A DNA stretch of 64,000 nucleotides from Mesorhizobium sp. (GTDB taxonomy: Bacteria; Pseudomonadota; Alphaproteobacteria; Rhizobiales; Rhizobiaceae): assembly GCA_004020365.1 (NCBI GenBank), contig SAQR01000002.1, forward strand, positions 124,001 through 188,000. Reading direction: 5' to 3'. The position numbers and the translations under genes were made by a program. Positions within the stretch are counted from its first letter, which is position 1. Every line of letters begins with the position of its first letter. The notes beneath the pieces are model-generated. The model searched no databases. It was not told the origin of the DNA and saw only the letters and a program-made list of their open reading frames with translations. Positions 8,765 to 16,942 of the stretch are shown piece by piece.

Positions 8765-9913
8765 CTAGCGGACGATCGGGCCGGCCGGCGTGCGGGTCAG
8801 CACTTCGGCGCCCGCATCGGTCAGAAGCACGGTGTTGGAGACGAAGTCGTCGCCGCGACCGGTGCCCATCAGCCACGACAGGATGTGGAAGCTCATCCCG
8901 GTCTCGATCTCGAGATCGGAATCGTGCCTCAAGCCGGTCACCGAATTGCCGCCAGTCCATGAAGGCGGCTGGCCGGCGCCGACGAGGTAGCCGCAGTGGT
9001 GGCGGCGATAGTGGGAAAGACCGGCCTCGTCGGCGACTGCCTGCCAGGCAGCGTAGACGTCGCGCGCCCTGGCGCCGGGCCGCAGCGCCTCGACGACCGC
9101 GTTGAACGCCTTGGCGGTCACCTCCGCCATCCCTGCGTCTTCGTCGCTGATGTAGCCGATGCGGATGAGTCGGCCGAGCGGCGCGTGATAGCGCGAAATG
9201 CAGCCGGACAGTTCGACGAACACCGGTTCGCCCTTGCGATAGATGCCGTCGCCCCACGTCGTATGCTCTTCGCCCAGGCGGGCGGCCGGGCGGATGAAAG
9301 GTCCGAAGCCCGGAGCATGACCGCCGGCGCGGATCATCGCCGCAACGCATTGGGCCGCAACCTCCTGTTCGGAGGCGCCGTCCGAGATCGCGGCGATCGC
9401 GGCGCCGGCGGCGGCGTCGGTCACTTGTGCCGCCTGGCGCATCAGTGCCTGTTCCTCGGCGCTCTTCACCCGCCGCATCCTGTCGACCAGGCCGGAGACA
9501 TCGCTCCATCTGGCATCAGCCTGCGACTGAAGTGCGACGGCAAGCCCATGGCTGAGGCCCGCCGTCCAGTATTCGAGACCGATCCGCTTGCCGGACAGGC
9601 TGATCTCCGCAAGCACCCGCGCGGCAAGGTCGGCCGCCGTTTCGCTGTCGGAATGGCCGCGGAATTCCGCTGCCGTCACCTGTTTCTCGATCGTCACTCT
9701 TTCCATCGAGCGGGTGACCAGGACAGGTTTCCCTTCGAGCGGCACGATCAGCAGGTGTGGGGCAAAATATCCCCAGTGATCGAGCCCGGTGAGGTAAAAG
9801 ACGTTCTCCGGCGAAGCAAAGACCGCCGCGTCGAGCTCGCGCTCGGCCAGCACCGTGCGGACCCTGACAAGGCGGCCGGCGATTTCGGCTTCGGAAAACG
9901 GGTTACGGTCCAT
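8765..9913 (-). CDS. M24-fold (pita-bread) hydrolase lacking canonical metal ligands
   Basis: This 382-residue protein has a creatinase-like N-terminal domain (ASPENVFYLTGLDHWGYF near residue 33) and an M24 pita-bread C-terminal domain. Metallopeptidases of this fold have an Asp in an IDxG strand and another in a SDITRT strand; here the equivalents read FVELSG and YHAPLGRL, and the final conserved Glu is in a VSNTVLL segment, so both Asp ligands and at least one Glu are missing. That favours a metal-free C-N hydrolase, as in creatinase and the ectoine hydrolase EutD/DoeA, over an aminopeptidase. It is read just before soxB and after a second M24 gene. Creatinase (product sarcosine) is an attractive alternative but the typical creatinase signature is not evident. 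Confidence 0.8.
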   Translation of the reverse strand: MDRNPFSEAEIAGRLVRVRTVLAERELDAAVFASPENVFYLTGLDHWGYFAPHLLIVPLEGKPVLVTRSMERVTIEKQVTAAEFRGHSDSETAADLAARVLAEISLSGKRIGLEYWTAGLSHGLAVALQSQADARWSDVSGLVDRMRRVKSAEEQALMRQAAQVTDAAAGAAIAAISDGASEQEVAAQCVAAMIRAGGHAPGFGPFIRPAARLGEEHTTWGDGIYRKGEPVFVELSGCISRYHAPLGRLIRIGYISDEDAGMAEVTAKAFNAVVEALRPGARARDVYAAWQAVADEAGLSHYRRHHCGYLVGAGQPPSWTGGNSVTGLRHDSDLEIETGMSFHILSWLMGTGRGDDFVSNTVLLTDAGAEVLTRTPAGPIVR

Positions 9914-9990
9914 CAGGCGTCCTCGTGCTGGTTACCGGTTTCGTTGCCGGCATGATCTTTCGTCAGTTACCGGCTTCCCGTCCGTCATGG

Positions 9991-11181
9991 TCAGTCGATG
10001 ACGATGAGTTCGCGCGCCACGTCGCAAAGGCGTTCGCCGCCGCGATCCGTGACGACGAAGGATTCCGAGATGGCGATGCCGAAATCGTCGAGCCAAACGC
10101 CGGCCATGAAATGGAAGCACATCCCGGACTGCATCTCGGTGGTGTCGCCGGGACGAAGACTTGCGGTGCGTTCGCCCCAGTCGGGCGGGTAGGCGAGCCC
10201 GACAGGATAGCCGACGCGGCTCTCCTTCTTCAGCCCGTTCTTCCTCAACACTGCCTGCCAGGCGGCTTCCACCTCTTCGGCGGTGTAGCCGGGGCGCGCC
10301 TTCTCAAGGCCAGCGTCGACGCCCTCGACGATCGCCTTGGCCATGTCGACGATGGCTTGCGGCGGCTTCCCGAAATGCACGGTTCGCGTCAGCGCCGCAT
10401 GATAGCGCCGCCGCACCCCGGCGATCTCCAGAATGGCGAGGCCGCTGTCCGGCAGCGGCGCGTCGGACCAGGTCAGATGCGGCGTGCTGGTGCCCTCGCC
10501 GACGGGCATCAGCGGACAGATCGCGGCATAGTCGCCGCCCGCTCCAGGCACGCCCATGATCTGTGCGTGATAGATTTCCGCAACGACATGGTTCTGCGGC
10601 ACGCCGGGCCGCATTTTTTCGATGGCGCGTTTCATGGCGTGCGTGCAGATCGCACCGGCCTCGCGGATCAGCACCAGCTCGGCTTCGGATTTGACCAGCC
10701 GCGCCCAGTTGACGAGATCGTGGTTGTTGGCGAAGTGCGCGTCAGGCAGCCCGCTGACGAGATGGGCATGGCAGCGTGCGGTGTAGTAATGCGCGTCCAT
10801 CTCTACGCCGATGCGGGCGTTTCCCCAGCCACGCGACCGGATCAACTGGGCGAGTTCGTCATAGGGGTGTTCGACGGGCTGCTGCACCAGCCGTTCCGAG
10901 AACGGCACGATGTTCTCCTCCGGCAGGCCCGTGGTCAGGCGTGCGCTCCTGGCATCCTGCGCCCTGCCGAACCAGATCGGCCGGTCTTCCCTTAGATGGA
11001 CGAGCACGCATTGCGGAACGTAGAACGACCATCCGTCATATCCGGTCAGCCAGCACATATTGGCTGGATCCTGACAGATGATGAGGTCGAAGCCGGCCTT
11101 CGCCATGCGTGACTTCACGCCGGCCAGGCGCTGCGCATACTCCGCTTGCGTGAAAGTCCCGAAACCGCTCGCGCTCGACAC
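9991..11181 (-). CDS. M24-fold hydrolase, ectoine hydrolase (DoeA/EutD)-like
   Basis: A 396-residue M24-fold protein whose N-terminal region (YAQRLAGVKSRMAKAGFDL, then ANMCWLTGYDGWSFYVPQC) strongly resembles ectoine hydrolases. The metal-site strands read LEIAG and YHAALTRT, so the two Asp ligands are replaced, as in metal-independent EutD; the late ISESF Glu is kept. The start is placed at a GTG (11181) because AGGTGGGA lies five bases upstream and the 40 in-frame codons further up are AT-rich promoter DNA. It heads the minus-strand operon, divergent from an ehuB-like gene. Homology plus the Ehu-type importer suggests a substrate like ectoine or another N-acyl/cyclic amidine compound. The dedicated deacetylase EutE is not in this cluster. 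Confidence 0.78.
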   Translation of the reverse strand: MSSASGFGTFTQAEYAQRLAGVKSRMAKAGFDLIICQDPANMCWLTGYDGWSFYVPQCVLVHLREDRPIWFGRAQDARSARLTTGLPEENIVPFSERLVQQPVEHPYDELAQLIRSRGWGNARIGVEMDAHYYTARCHAHLVSGLPDAHFANNHDLVNWARLVKSEAELVLIREAGAICTHAMKRAIEKMRPGVPQNHVVAEIYHAQIMGVPGAGGDYAAICPLMPVGEGTSTPHLTWSDAPLPDSGLAILEIAGVRRRYHAALTRTVHFGKPPQAIVDMAKAIVEGVDAGLEKARPGYTAEEVEAAWQAVLRKNGLKKESRVGYPVGLAYPPDWGERTASLRPGDTTEMQSGMCFHFMAGVWLDDFGIAISESFVVTDRGGERLCDVARELIVID

Positions 11182-11217
11182 CGAAATCCCACCTACAGGT
11201 ACGCTGGTTTTCTCAAA

Positions 11218-11227
11218 TTGTGCACAA
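11218..11227. promoter_or_regulatory. perfect palindrome TTGTGCACAA in the divergent promoter region
   Basis: TTGTGCACAA is a perfect 10-bp dyad 36 bases upstream of the GTG start of the ectoine-hydrolase-like gene, within the only AT-rich stretch of the divergent M24/ehuB intergenic region. It resembles the short TTGT/ACAA dyads bound by FCD-type GntR regulators, and such a regulator is encoded at the end of the ehu operon. Function as an operator is inferred. Confidence 0.5.
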
Positions 11228-11293
11228 CTATGGCAATAGTTTATGGTTGGCCACGAATTATTACCGACTTTTCCGTGGTTTTTATATCTTCGC

Positions 11294-11323
11294 TTGCACA
11301 ATGTCTAGGGCAGTTGTATACGT
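11294..11323 (+). promoter_or_regulatory. candidate ehuB promoter with GTATAC operator core
   Basis: TTGCAC (11294-11299) and GTATAC (11316-11321) are separated by 16 bases and sit 79 bases before the ehuB ATG, a plausible -35/-10 pair. The -10 lies inside TTGTATACGT (11314-11323), which has the palindromic GTATAC core seen near the other two FCD-type GntR genes of this window. A repressor bound here would cover the -10 element. Confidence 0.4.
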
Positions 11324-11399
11324 CTTAGCAAGCAGGTGTCGACCTCGAAGAAGGTCGCGCCCTGGGAATCGTCAGTCAGTTGTTCAATGGGAGAAAAGC

Positions 11400-12269
11400 A
11401 TGTTCAAATCATCGATATCGCGCCGGATGGTCCTGAAAGCCGCCGCCTGCCTGGCGCTTGCCGCGACATCACTCACGGCGCTGCCCGCTTATGCGGAAAC
11501 CACCCTCGAACGGGCCAAGAAGGACGGCTACATCCGCGTCGGCTTTGCCAACGAGGCGCCGTTCGGTTACGCCACGCCTGACGGCAAGCTGACCGGCGAA
11601 GCGCCGGAAGTCGCCAAGGCGGTGCTCGCCAAGATGGGCATCGCGCAGGTTGACGGCGTGCTGACCGAATTCGGCTCGCTTATCCCAGGTCTCAAGGCCG
11701 GCCGCTTCGACATCATCGCCGCCGGCATGTTCATCAATCCGAAGCGCTGCGCCGAGATCAATTTCTCCGAGCCGTCCTACGGCATCGGTCAGGCCATGCT
11801 GGTGGCAAAGGGCAATCCGAAGGGCGTGAAGGACTTTTCCAGCTTCAAGGAAAACCCGGATCTCAAGCTCGCCGTGATGGCCGGCGCCGTCGAGGGCGGT
11901 TACGCCAAGGACGCCGGCGTCGCCGCAGGGCAGATCGTTTCCTTGCCCGACCAGTCCAGCCTGGTCGCCGCCGTCCAGTCGGGCCGCGCCGACGCTGCCG
12001 CACTAACCGCTCTTTCGATCGCTGACATGGCCAAGAAGGCCGACGGGGTCGAATCGACCAAGCCGTTCGGCGAGGTTGCCGGAAAATCGGTGAAAGGCCA
12101 TGGCGGCTTCGGCTTCCGCAAGGAAGATACCGATCTGCTGGAGGCGTTCAACGCCGAGCTGAAGACGTTCCTCGGTTCGCCGGAGCACATCGCGCTGGTC
12201 GAGCCGCTCGGCTTCGGCAAGGACTACCTCCCCAACAAGACCACCGCGGAGCTTTGCGCGGGCAAATAG
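11400..12269 (+). CDS. ehuB: ectoine/hydroxyectoine-type ABC transporter substrate-binding protein
   Basis: A 289-residue periplasmic binding protein of the polar amino acid family (cluster 3). The N-terminus carries SRRMVLKAAACLALAA and a cleavable YAET site; the S-R-R-x-V-L-K pattern suggests Tat export. Mature-chain segments LERAKKDGYIRVGFANEAPFG, GKLTGEAPEV and LIPGLKAGRFDIIAAGMFI closely recall EhuB of Sinorhizobium. The ATG at 11400 follows GGGAGA; longer in-frame starts run back through the promoter. It is first gene of the ehuBCDA-gntR operon and is followed by an intrinsic terminator that probably keeps binding-protein levels above those of the membrane parts. Ectoine as ligand is inferred from homology and the divergent hydrolase. 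Confidence 0.85.
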   Translation: MFKSSISRRMVLKAAACLALAATSLTALPAYAETTLERAKKDGYIRVGFANEAPFGYATPDGKLTGEAPEVAKAVLAKMGIAQVDGVLTEFGSLIPGLKAGRFDIIAAGMFINPKRCAEINFSEPSYGIGQAMLVAKGNPKGVKDFSSFKENPDLKLAVMAGAVEGGYAKDAGVAAGQIVSLPDQSSLVAAVQSGRADAAALTALSIADMAKKADGVESTKPFGEVAGKSVKGHGGFGFRKEDTDLLEAFNAELKTFLGSPEHIALVEPLGFGKDYLPNKTTAELCAGK

Positions 12270-12282
12270 GTTCCCAACTGCT

Positions 12283-12309
12283 GGCGGCGCGAAAGCGCCG
12301 CCCTTTTTT
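12283..12309 (+). terminator. intrinsic terminator/attenuator between ehuB and ehuC
   Basis: A perfect 8-bp stem GGCGGCGC/GCGCCGCC with a GAAA tetraloop (12283-12302) is followed by C and six T (12304-12309). It lies 13 bases after ehuB and 13 bases before ehuC in the same orientation, so it would cause partial termination within the operon. Confidence 0.85.
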
Positions 12310-12322
12310 CTAGGGGAATCGC

Positions 12323-13051
12323 ATGGGAATCCGTACGCTCGTTGCCATGCTGGTCACAGCGCTTGTCGTGATCGGTGCCTTGGCAACACAGGAATCTTAC
12401 AAAGTGTTTATGCCGGGGCTGCTGCAAGGCGCGGTCCTGACGATCGAGATCGCTATCCTCGGCAGCCTGCTGGCAATTGTCATGGGCGTGCTGGCGGCGC
12501 TGGCAAGGATGTATGGCCCGGCGCCGCTCAGATGGCTGGCCACGGTCTATGTCGAGATCTTCCGCGGCACGTCGGCGCTGGTGCAATTGTTTTGGCTGTT
12601 TTTCGTGCTGCCGCAATTCGGTGTCACGCTGAACGCATTTCTGGTTGCCGTCCTGGCGCTCGGCCTGAACGTTGGTGCTTATGGATCGGAAGTCGTGCGC
12701 GGCGCGATCCAGTCCGTCGCCCGCGGCCAATGGGAGGCGTCTACCGCATTGAACATGAGCCGTCCCCAGATGCTGCGCAGGATCATCCTGCCGCAGGCTT
12801 TCGTCGCCATGATCCCGCCCTGGGGCAATCTGTTCATCGAGCTTTTGAAATCGACAGCGCTGGTCTCGCTGATCACGCTCTCGGACCTCGCCTTCAAGGC
12901 GCAGCAGATGAACCAGAACACGTTCAAGACCATTCCGATCTTCACCCTCGTTCTGCTGATGTATCTGGCCATGTCGCTGGTTGTGACCATCGGCATGCGG
13001 CTGCTCGAAAGGCGGGCTTCGCTCGGATTGGCGCGGGGGAAGGCAGCATGA
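12323..13051 (+). CDS. ehuC: amino-acid/ectoine ABC transporter permease
   Basis: A 242-residue inner-membrane permease of the His/Glu/Gln/Arg/opine family (HisM-type). It has about five hydrophobic segments; the EAA-type cytoplasmic loop is seen as RGQWEASTALNMSRPQMLRRIILPQA around residue 135-160, the contact site for the ATPase. The FRGTSALVQLFWLFFVLPQFG segment is typical of the family. It starts 13 bases after the ehuB terminator and overlaps ehuD by 4 bases. With ehuD it forms the channel for the ligand delivered by EhuB. Confidence 0.88.
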   Translation: MGIRTLVAMLVTALVVIGALATQESYKVFMPGLLQGAVLTIEIAILGSLLAIVMGVLAALARMYGPAPLRWLATVYVEIFRGTSALVQLFWLFFVLPQFGVTLNAFLVAVLALGLNVGAYGSEVVRGAIQSVARGQWEASTALNMSRPQMLRRIILPQAFVAMIPPWGNLFIELLKSTALVSLITLSDLAFKAQQMNQNTFKTIPIFTLVLLMYLAMSLVVTIGMRLLERRASLGLARGKAA

Positions 13052-13707
13052 TCTGGGACTGGGCATTTGCTTTTGAAATCCTGCCGGTGCTCGCCAGCGC
13101 CGCCATCGTTTCCATCGAGGCGACGCTGATCGGCTTTGCGCTTGCCGCCTCGCTTGGCCTGGTGCTGGCGGTCGTCCGCATCGCCGTGCCGTGGACCGGC
13201 TGGACGATTTCCGTGCTGGTCGAACTGATCCGGTCGACCCCGCTGCTGATCCAGATATTCTTTCTCTATTTCGTCTTTCCGAAATTCGGCGTCGTGCTCG
13301 ACGCCTTTACCGCCGGGGTGCTTGCCATCGGCATCCACTACGCAGCCTATTGTTCCGAGGTCTATCGCGCCGGTTTCGACAACATCCATCGCGGCCAGTG
13401 GGAAGCCTCGGTCGCGCTCAACCTATCGGCCTGGACGACGTTCCGCGACATCATCATTCCGCAGGCGATCCCGCCGATCGTTCCGGCGCTCGGCAACTAT
13501 CTGGTTGCCTTGTTCAAGGAGACGCCATTGCTTTCCGCAATCGCCGTGCTGGAGCTGATGCAGACGGCCAAGATCATCGGCTCCGAAACCTTCCGCTACA
13601 CTGAGCCGATGACGCTCGTCGGCCTGTTCTTCCTTGCCATGAGCCTGGTTTCGGCTGCGCTCATTCGCTCCCTCGAAGGCTTGCTCAACCGGAGGACCAT
13701 GCGATGA
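13048..13707 (+). CDS. ehuD: amino-acid/ectoine ABC transporter permease
   Basis: A 219-residue partner permease of the same HisM/GlnP family. Segments LIRSTPLLIQIFFLYFVFPKFG and RGQWEASVALNLSAWTTFRD (the EAA loop, near residue 115) define it. The ATG at 13048 overlaps the ehuC stop by 4 bases, and its own stop overlaps the ehuA start in the same way, indicating coupled translation of equal amounts of the membrane and ATPase components. Confidence 0.88.
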   Translation: MIWDWAFAFEILPVLASAAIVSIEATLIGFALAASLGLVLAVVRIAVPWTGWTISVLVELIRSTPLLIQIFFLYFVFPKFGVVLDAFTAGVLAIGIHYAAYCSEVYRAGFDNIHRGQWEASVALNLSAWTTFRDIIIPQAIPPIVPALGNYLVALFKETPLLSAIAVLELMQTAKIIGSETFRYTEPMTLVGLFFLAMSLVSAALIRSLEGLLNRRTMR

Positions 13708-14483
13708 CGGAACAACCGATGGTTCGCTTCGACAATGTTTCGAAACGCTACGGCTCGCTGACCGTTCTCGACGGGCTCAATCTGGACATAGCACGCGGCG
13801 AGAAGGTCTCCATCATCGGGCCGTCCGGCTCCGGCAAGACCACGGTGCTGCGCATGCTGATGACGCTGGAGACGATCAATGACGGCGTCATCTGGGTCGA
13901 AGGCGAGCCGCTCACCCACATGCAGAGGAACGGCAAGCTTGTTCCCGCCGATCTCGCGCACATCCGCAAGATCCGCGCCAAGATCGGCATGGTGTTCCAG
14001 TCGTTCAACCTGTTCCCGCACATGACGGCGATGCAGAACTGCATTGAGGCCCCGATAACCGTGCTCGGCATGAAGCGGGCCGATGCCGAGGCGCGTGCGG
14101 CCGAGCTGCTCGACATGGTCGGCTTGTCGGAGAAGAAGGATCACTATCCCTCGCAACTTTCCGGCGGCCAGCAGCAGCGTGTCGCCATCGCCCGCGCTTG
14201 CGCCATGCGGCCCAAGATCATGCTGTTCGACGAGGTGACCTCGGCTCTCGATCCCGAACTCGTCGGCGAAGTGCTTGAAGTCATCCGAAAACTCGGCAGG
14301 GAACATGACCTCACCATGCTGATGGTCACCCACCAGATGGGATTTGCCAAGGAATTCTCCGATCGCGTCTGCTTTTTCCATGCCGGCAAGATCTGCGAGC
14401 AAGGGCCGCCAAACGAGTTGTTCGGCGCCCCCAAGAACGAGCGGACGCGGCAGTTCCTGCACGCTGTCCTGGAGGCTGGATGA
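13704..14483 (+). CDS. ehuA: amino-acid/ectoine ABC transporter ATP-binding protein
   Basis: A 259-residue ABC ATPase. Walker A is GPSGSGKTT (about residues 36-44), the Q-loop is in MVFQSFNLFPHMT, the signature is LSGGQQQR (near residue 155) and Walker B is IMLFDEVTSALDPE, followed by the H-loop VTHQM. The sequence is the polar amino acid type (GlnQ/HisP). It overlaps ehuD and the downstream GntR gene by 4 bases each and powers the EhuBCD importer. Confidence 0.92.
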   Translation: MTEQPMVRFDNVSKRYGSLTVLDGLNLDIARGEKVSIIGPSGSGKTTVLRMLMTLETINDGVIWVEGEPLTHMQRNGKLVPADLAHIRKIRAKIGMVFQSFNLFPHMTAMQNCIEAPITVLGMKRADAEARAAELLDMVGLSEKKDHYPSQLSGGQQQRVAIARACAMRPKIMLFDEVTSALDPELVGEVLEVIRKLGREHDLTMLMVTHQMGFAKEFSDRVCFFHAGKICEQGPPNELFGAPKNERTRQFLHAVLEAG

Positions 14484-15211
14484 CGCTTGAGACGGATGCC
14501 ACGCCCGTAGCCGCGACCGCCGCGCCGCCGCGTCCGCTCTCGGCGCGGGAGCGGTTCGAGCGTATCTACCGGATACTGCGCGACCGCATCTGCCTGCTCG
14601 ACTACGCGCCCGGCAGCCATCTCTCCGAGGAAGAGCTTGCCCAGGAATTCCAGATCAGCCGCACCCCGGTTCGCCGAGTCCTGGCCCGCCTCGAATCCGA
14701 GGGTCTGGTTCAGTCCGTCCATGGCGTCGGCACGATCGTCACCGATGTCGACATCGAGGAATTGCAGCAGGTCTATCACTTGCGCCTGGAGCTGGCGCTC
14801 CTCGTCGGCAAGCTTTCGCCGATCCCGCGCACGGCGGACGACCTCGAACGGATAAGGGCACTCATCGCGCGCTGCGATTCCGAAATGCTTAATCCCGACC
14901 AGCGCGCTTTCCTGCGCCTCAACATGGACTTTTTCTACGAGCTCACCGCGATGACCGGCAACCAGCCGCTGCGCGAGATCAGCGAGCGCCTGTATTTTCA
15001 GGTCGCGCGCGTCGTCCTGAAGATGATGCCGCAGTTGGGCCTTGTCGAGGAGTTCACTGCGTTCCACCGCGAAATGGAAGAGGTGCTTGCCGCCGCCGAG
15101 ATCGGCGACTGGGAGTCGATCGGGCACATAAGGCGAGCCCATATCTCGATGAGCTTTCGCCGCATGATGCGTCATGCAGGCGAGGTCAACATGTCCGGTG
15201 GAACGCTGTAA
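14480..15211 (+). CDS. GntR family transcriptional regulator (FCD domain)
   Basis: A 243-residue regulator. A winged helix-turn-helix occupies roughly residues 25-90 (IYRILRDRICLLDYAPGSHLSEEELAQEF, then RTPVRRVLARLE), and an all-helical FCD ligand domain follows, with the metal-binding histidines expected in the AFHREM and HIRRAH segments. It is the last gene of the ehu operon with a 4-base overlap. The likely targets are the dyads at 11218 and 11314 in the divergent promoter, giving control of both importer and hydrolase/oxidase arms by a substrate-derived ligand. This regulatory circuit is inferred from position. Confidence 0.88.
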   Translation: MTLETDATPVAATAAPPRPLSARERFERIYRILRDRICLLDYAPGSHLSEEELAQEFQISRTPVRRVLARLESEGLVQSVHGVGTIVTDVDIEELQQVYHLRLELALLVGKLSPIPRTADDLERIRALIARCDSEMLNPDQRAFLRLNMDFFYELTAMTGNQPLREISERLYFQVARVVLKMMPQLGLVEEFTAFHREMEEVLAAAEIGDWESIGHIRRAHISMSFRRMMRHAGEVNMSGGTL

Positions 15212-15304
15212 TTTCGCAGTGCGGAGCGGTCGCGCGCTCTATCTCCACTTATGAAGTGGATCGCCATTCCCCTACGGCTAGGTAGCGACGCTGGTGAACT
15301 AAGA

Positions 15305-15736
15305 CTAAGCGGATGACAGATCGACAATCTCGAAATTCCGCCCATTGATGTTGCGCACACGCCAAGCTTTCCCTTGACTCTCCAATTGTTCGTTTAGCCA
15401 TGCGACAGGCGGCAGAGCGAAGCCTGCTATCATTTCTGGACTGATGCCGTCATGGGAAAGCGTATAGAGTCGGGTCAAGTCCTGCACGAAAGCCACCCGT
15501 TGGGCGGTGAGTTTGTCGCGTGAAGGCTCGGCCGGCGCAGCCTGGGTCGAACGGTGGGCGGCGATTTCTTCGTCGCGTCTGGCGAGACGGCTTTCCAGAT
15601 TGGCAACGCGCTCACTCAGCCAATAGTGGCCAATCAGAAAACCGCCACCACCGAACAGCGCCGCAAACGTGACAAACACCCACGGTGCTTGCATCACGAC
15701 AGCCCAATTCGTTTGCAGGAAGGCGACCAGATCCAC
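15305..15736 (-). CDS. single-pass membrane protein of unknown function
   Basis: A 143-residue protein with one N-terminal membrane segment (WVFVTFAALFGGGGFLIGHYWL, about residues 19-40), a charged coiled-coil-like stretch (SERVANLESRLARRDEEIAAH) and a C-terminal soluble domain of about 75 residues ending NGRNFEIVDLSSA. I do not recognise the family. The regular heptad-like pattern and sensible codon use favour a real gene. It converges on the GntR gene of the ehu operon. Confidence 0.6.
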   Translation of the reverse strand: MDLVAFLQTNWAVVMQAPWVFVTFAALFGGGGFLIGHYWLSERVANLESRLARRDEEIAAHRSTQAAPAEPSRDKLTAQRVAFVQDLTRLYTLSHDGISPEMIAGFALPPVAWLNEQLESQGKAWRVRNINGRNFEIVDLSSA

Positions 15737-15863
15737 GCGCGGTTCATATCACTGCGCCATTGCGTCGTCACTGGGTTTGGCACTTGCAAAATCGGCTGCC
15801 ACAGCCATGTCTGGCCTGTGCTAGGTCGCGCGCCCGTTACCGTTTGATCTGGCGAACGCCGGA

Positions 15864-16157
15864 TCACCGGCGGGCAGCGCCTCGTCGGCGGCCAACCAGC
15901 TTCAGCCAAGGCGCCGAATGGAAGGCGCTCATCAGCAAGTACATCATGACCATTCCGCTCAGCGGCGACGCATGCGCCGCCGAGCAGATCATCTCCGCAT
16001 CACCGGTGACGGCCGTCAGCAGCGCCATCATTGCGAAGGTTGGCGCGGCTGCCAGCGATAGCCAGTCGGCCGCGCCGCGGGCGGCGACATTGTCGCTTGG
16101 GAAATCGGCAGATCCGCTGCCTGCGGGCGGCGCCTTCTGCGTGTGGTGCAGTGTCAT
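15864..16157 (-). CDS. small membrane protein of unknown function
   Basis: A 97-residue protein with two hydrophobic segments (about residues 33-50, LSLAAAPTFAMMALLTAV, and 66-82, LSGMVMMYLLMSAFHSA) and a basic C-terminus. It reads from 16157, seven bases downstream of the DUF899 stop, so it is probably the second gene of that operon. Family unknown to me. Confidence 0.6.
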   Translation of the reverse strand: MTLHHTQKAPPAGSGSADFPSDNVAARGAADWLSLAAAPTFAMMALLTAVTGDAEMICSAAHASPLSGMVMMYLLMSAFHSAPWLKLVGRRRGAARR

Positions 16158-16163
16158 CGAACG

Positions 16164-16934
16164 TCAGCCCTGGCCGTACTCGTCGTGGCGGCGCCACCAG
16201 ACGCCCGTCTCGTTACGCCCTAGAGGCGCGCGGTCGAGCCACTGATACATGCCCCAGAGGCCGTCTAGGCCGCGCGCATAGGTGGAATAGGCGTGGTAGA
16301 CGACGCCGTCCTCGAGCACGAATGCGCTCATGCCTGGCCTCTCGCGCGTGTACGTGGCCATGTCTGTTCCGCTCATTGCAGCGAAGGTCTCGGAGCCGTC
16401 GGCAGTCGTACGCGAGGGTATTTTGGCGAGAGGCGCCTCGCGCATATAGTTGTATTCGATGCCTTCCTCGCGCTGCTGCTCCTCGGTGAACGAAACGTCG
16501 AAGTCGAAATTGAAGTCGCTGCCGTGTGAGGAGGCCCAGGGGAACGTCCATCCCATCCGCCGCTTGTACGCCTGCAGCTTCGCGAGCGGTGCCCGCGATA
16601 CCGCCGAAAGCGTGACGTCGTGGTTGGCCAGGTGGACGACGAAGCCGTCGAATCCATCCGCGATCGCTGAGCAAGCCGGACAGCCCGCCGTATAATCGGG
16701 CCCGAACATGAAGTGGTAGACGAGGAGTTGCGAGCGTCCCCTGAAAAGGTCTGCCAGTGAAGCGCTGCCTTCGTCGGTCTCGAATCGGTAATCCTTGTCG
16801 ATCCGAACCCAAGGCAATTCTTGCCGCCGCCGCGCCACCTCGTCGCTTTGTCGCGTGAGCTCCTTCTCCGCCTTGAGCAGATCAAGCCGCGCTGCCAGCC
16901 ACTCCTCACGTGTTCCGGTCCTGTGTGTCGGCAT
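16164..16934 (-). CDS. DUF899 family (thioredoxin-like) protein
   Basis: A 256-residue protein of the DUF899 family, predicted to have a thioredoxin-like fold. Diagnostic pieces are the N-terminal REEWLAARLDLLKAEKELTR helix, LPWVRIDKDYRFE, LLVYHFMFGPDY with GCPACSAIADGFDG (C-x-x-C near residue 90) and the C-terminal DGVVYHAYSTYARGLDGLW. The biochemical role is unknown. The start at 16934 follows AGGAG by 7 bases; two further AGAGGA copies lie upstream at 14-bp steps. It is divergent from the tetratricopeptide/HTH gene at 17086, an arrangement that suggests a shared promoter region. Confidence 0.88.
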   Translation of the reverse strand: MPTHRTGTREEWLAARLDLLKAEKELTRQSDEVARRRQELPWVRIDKDYRFETDEGSASLADLFRGRSQLLVYHFMFGPDYTAGCPACSAIADGFDGFVVHLANHDVTLSAVSRAPLAKLQAYKRRMGWTFPWASSHGSDFNFDFDVSFTEEQQREEGIEYNYMREAPLAKIPSRTTADGSETFAAMSGTDMATYTRERPGMSAFVLEDGVVYHAYSTYARGLDGLWGMYQWLDRAPLGRNETGVWWRRHDEYGQG

Positions 16935-16942
16935 CGTTCTTC

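Noticed and set aside
7543-9105. 520-codon plus-strand frame opposite soxB and the M24 gene
   Set aside because: It spans two genes that have clear family motifs on the other strand; no ribosome site or recognisable domain.
8765-9913. Creatinase as a firm assignment for the first M24 protein
   Set aside because: The location before soxB is attractive, but the alignment I can make by eye does not show the creatinase-specific catalytic region, so only a general hydrolase call is justified.
15241-15262. Hairpin CCACTT/AAGTGG after the ehu-operon GntR gene as a terminator
   Set aside because: The stem is short and no T-tract follows on either strand.
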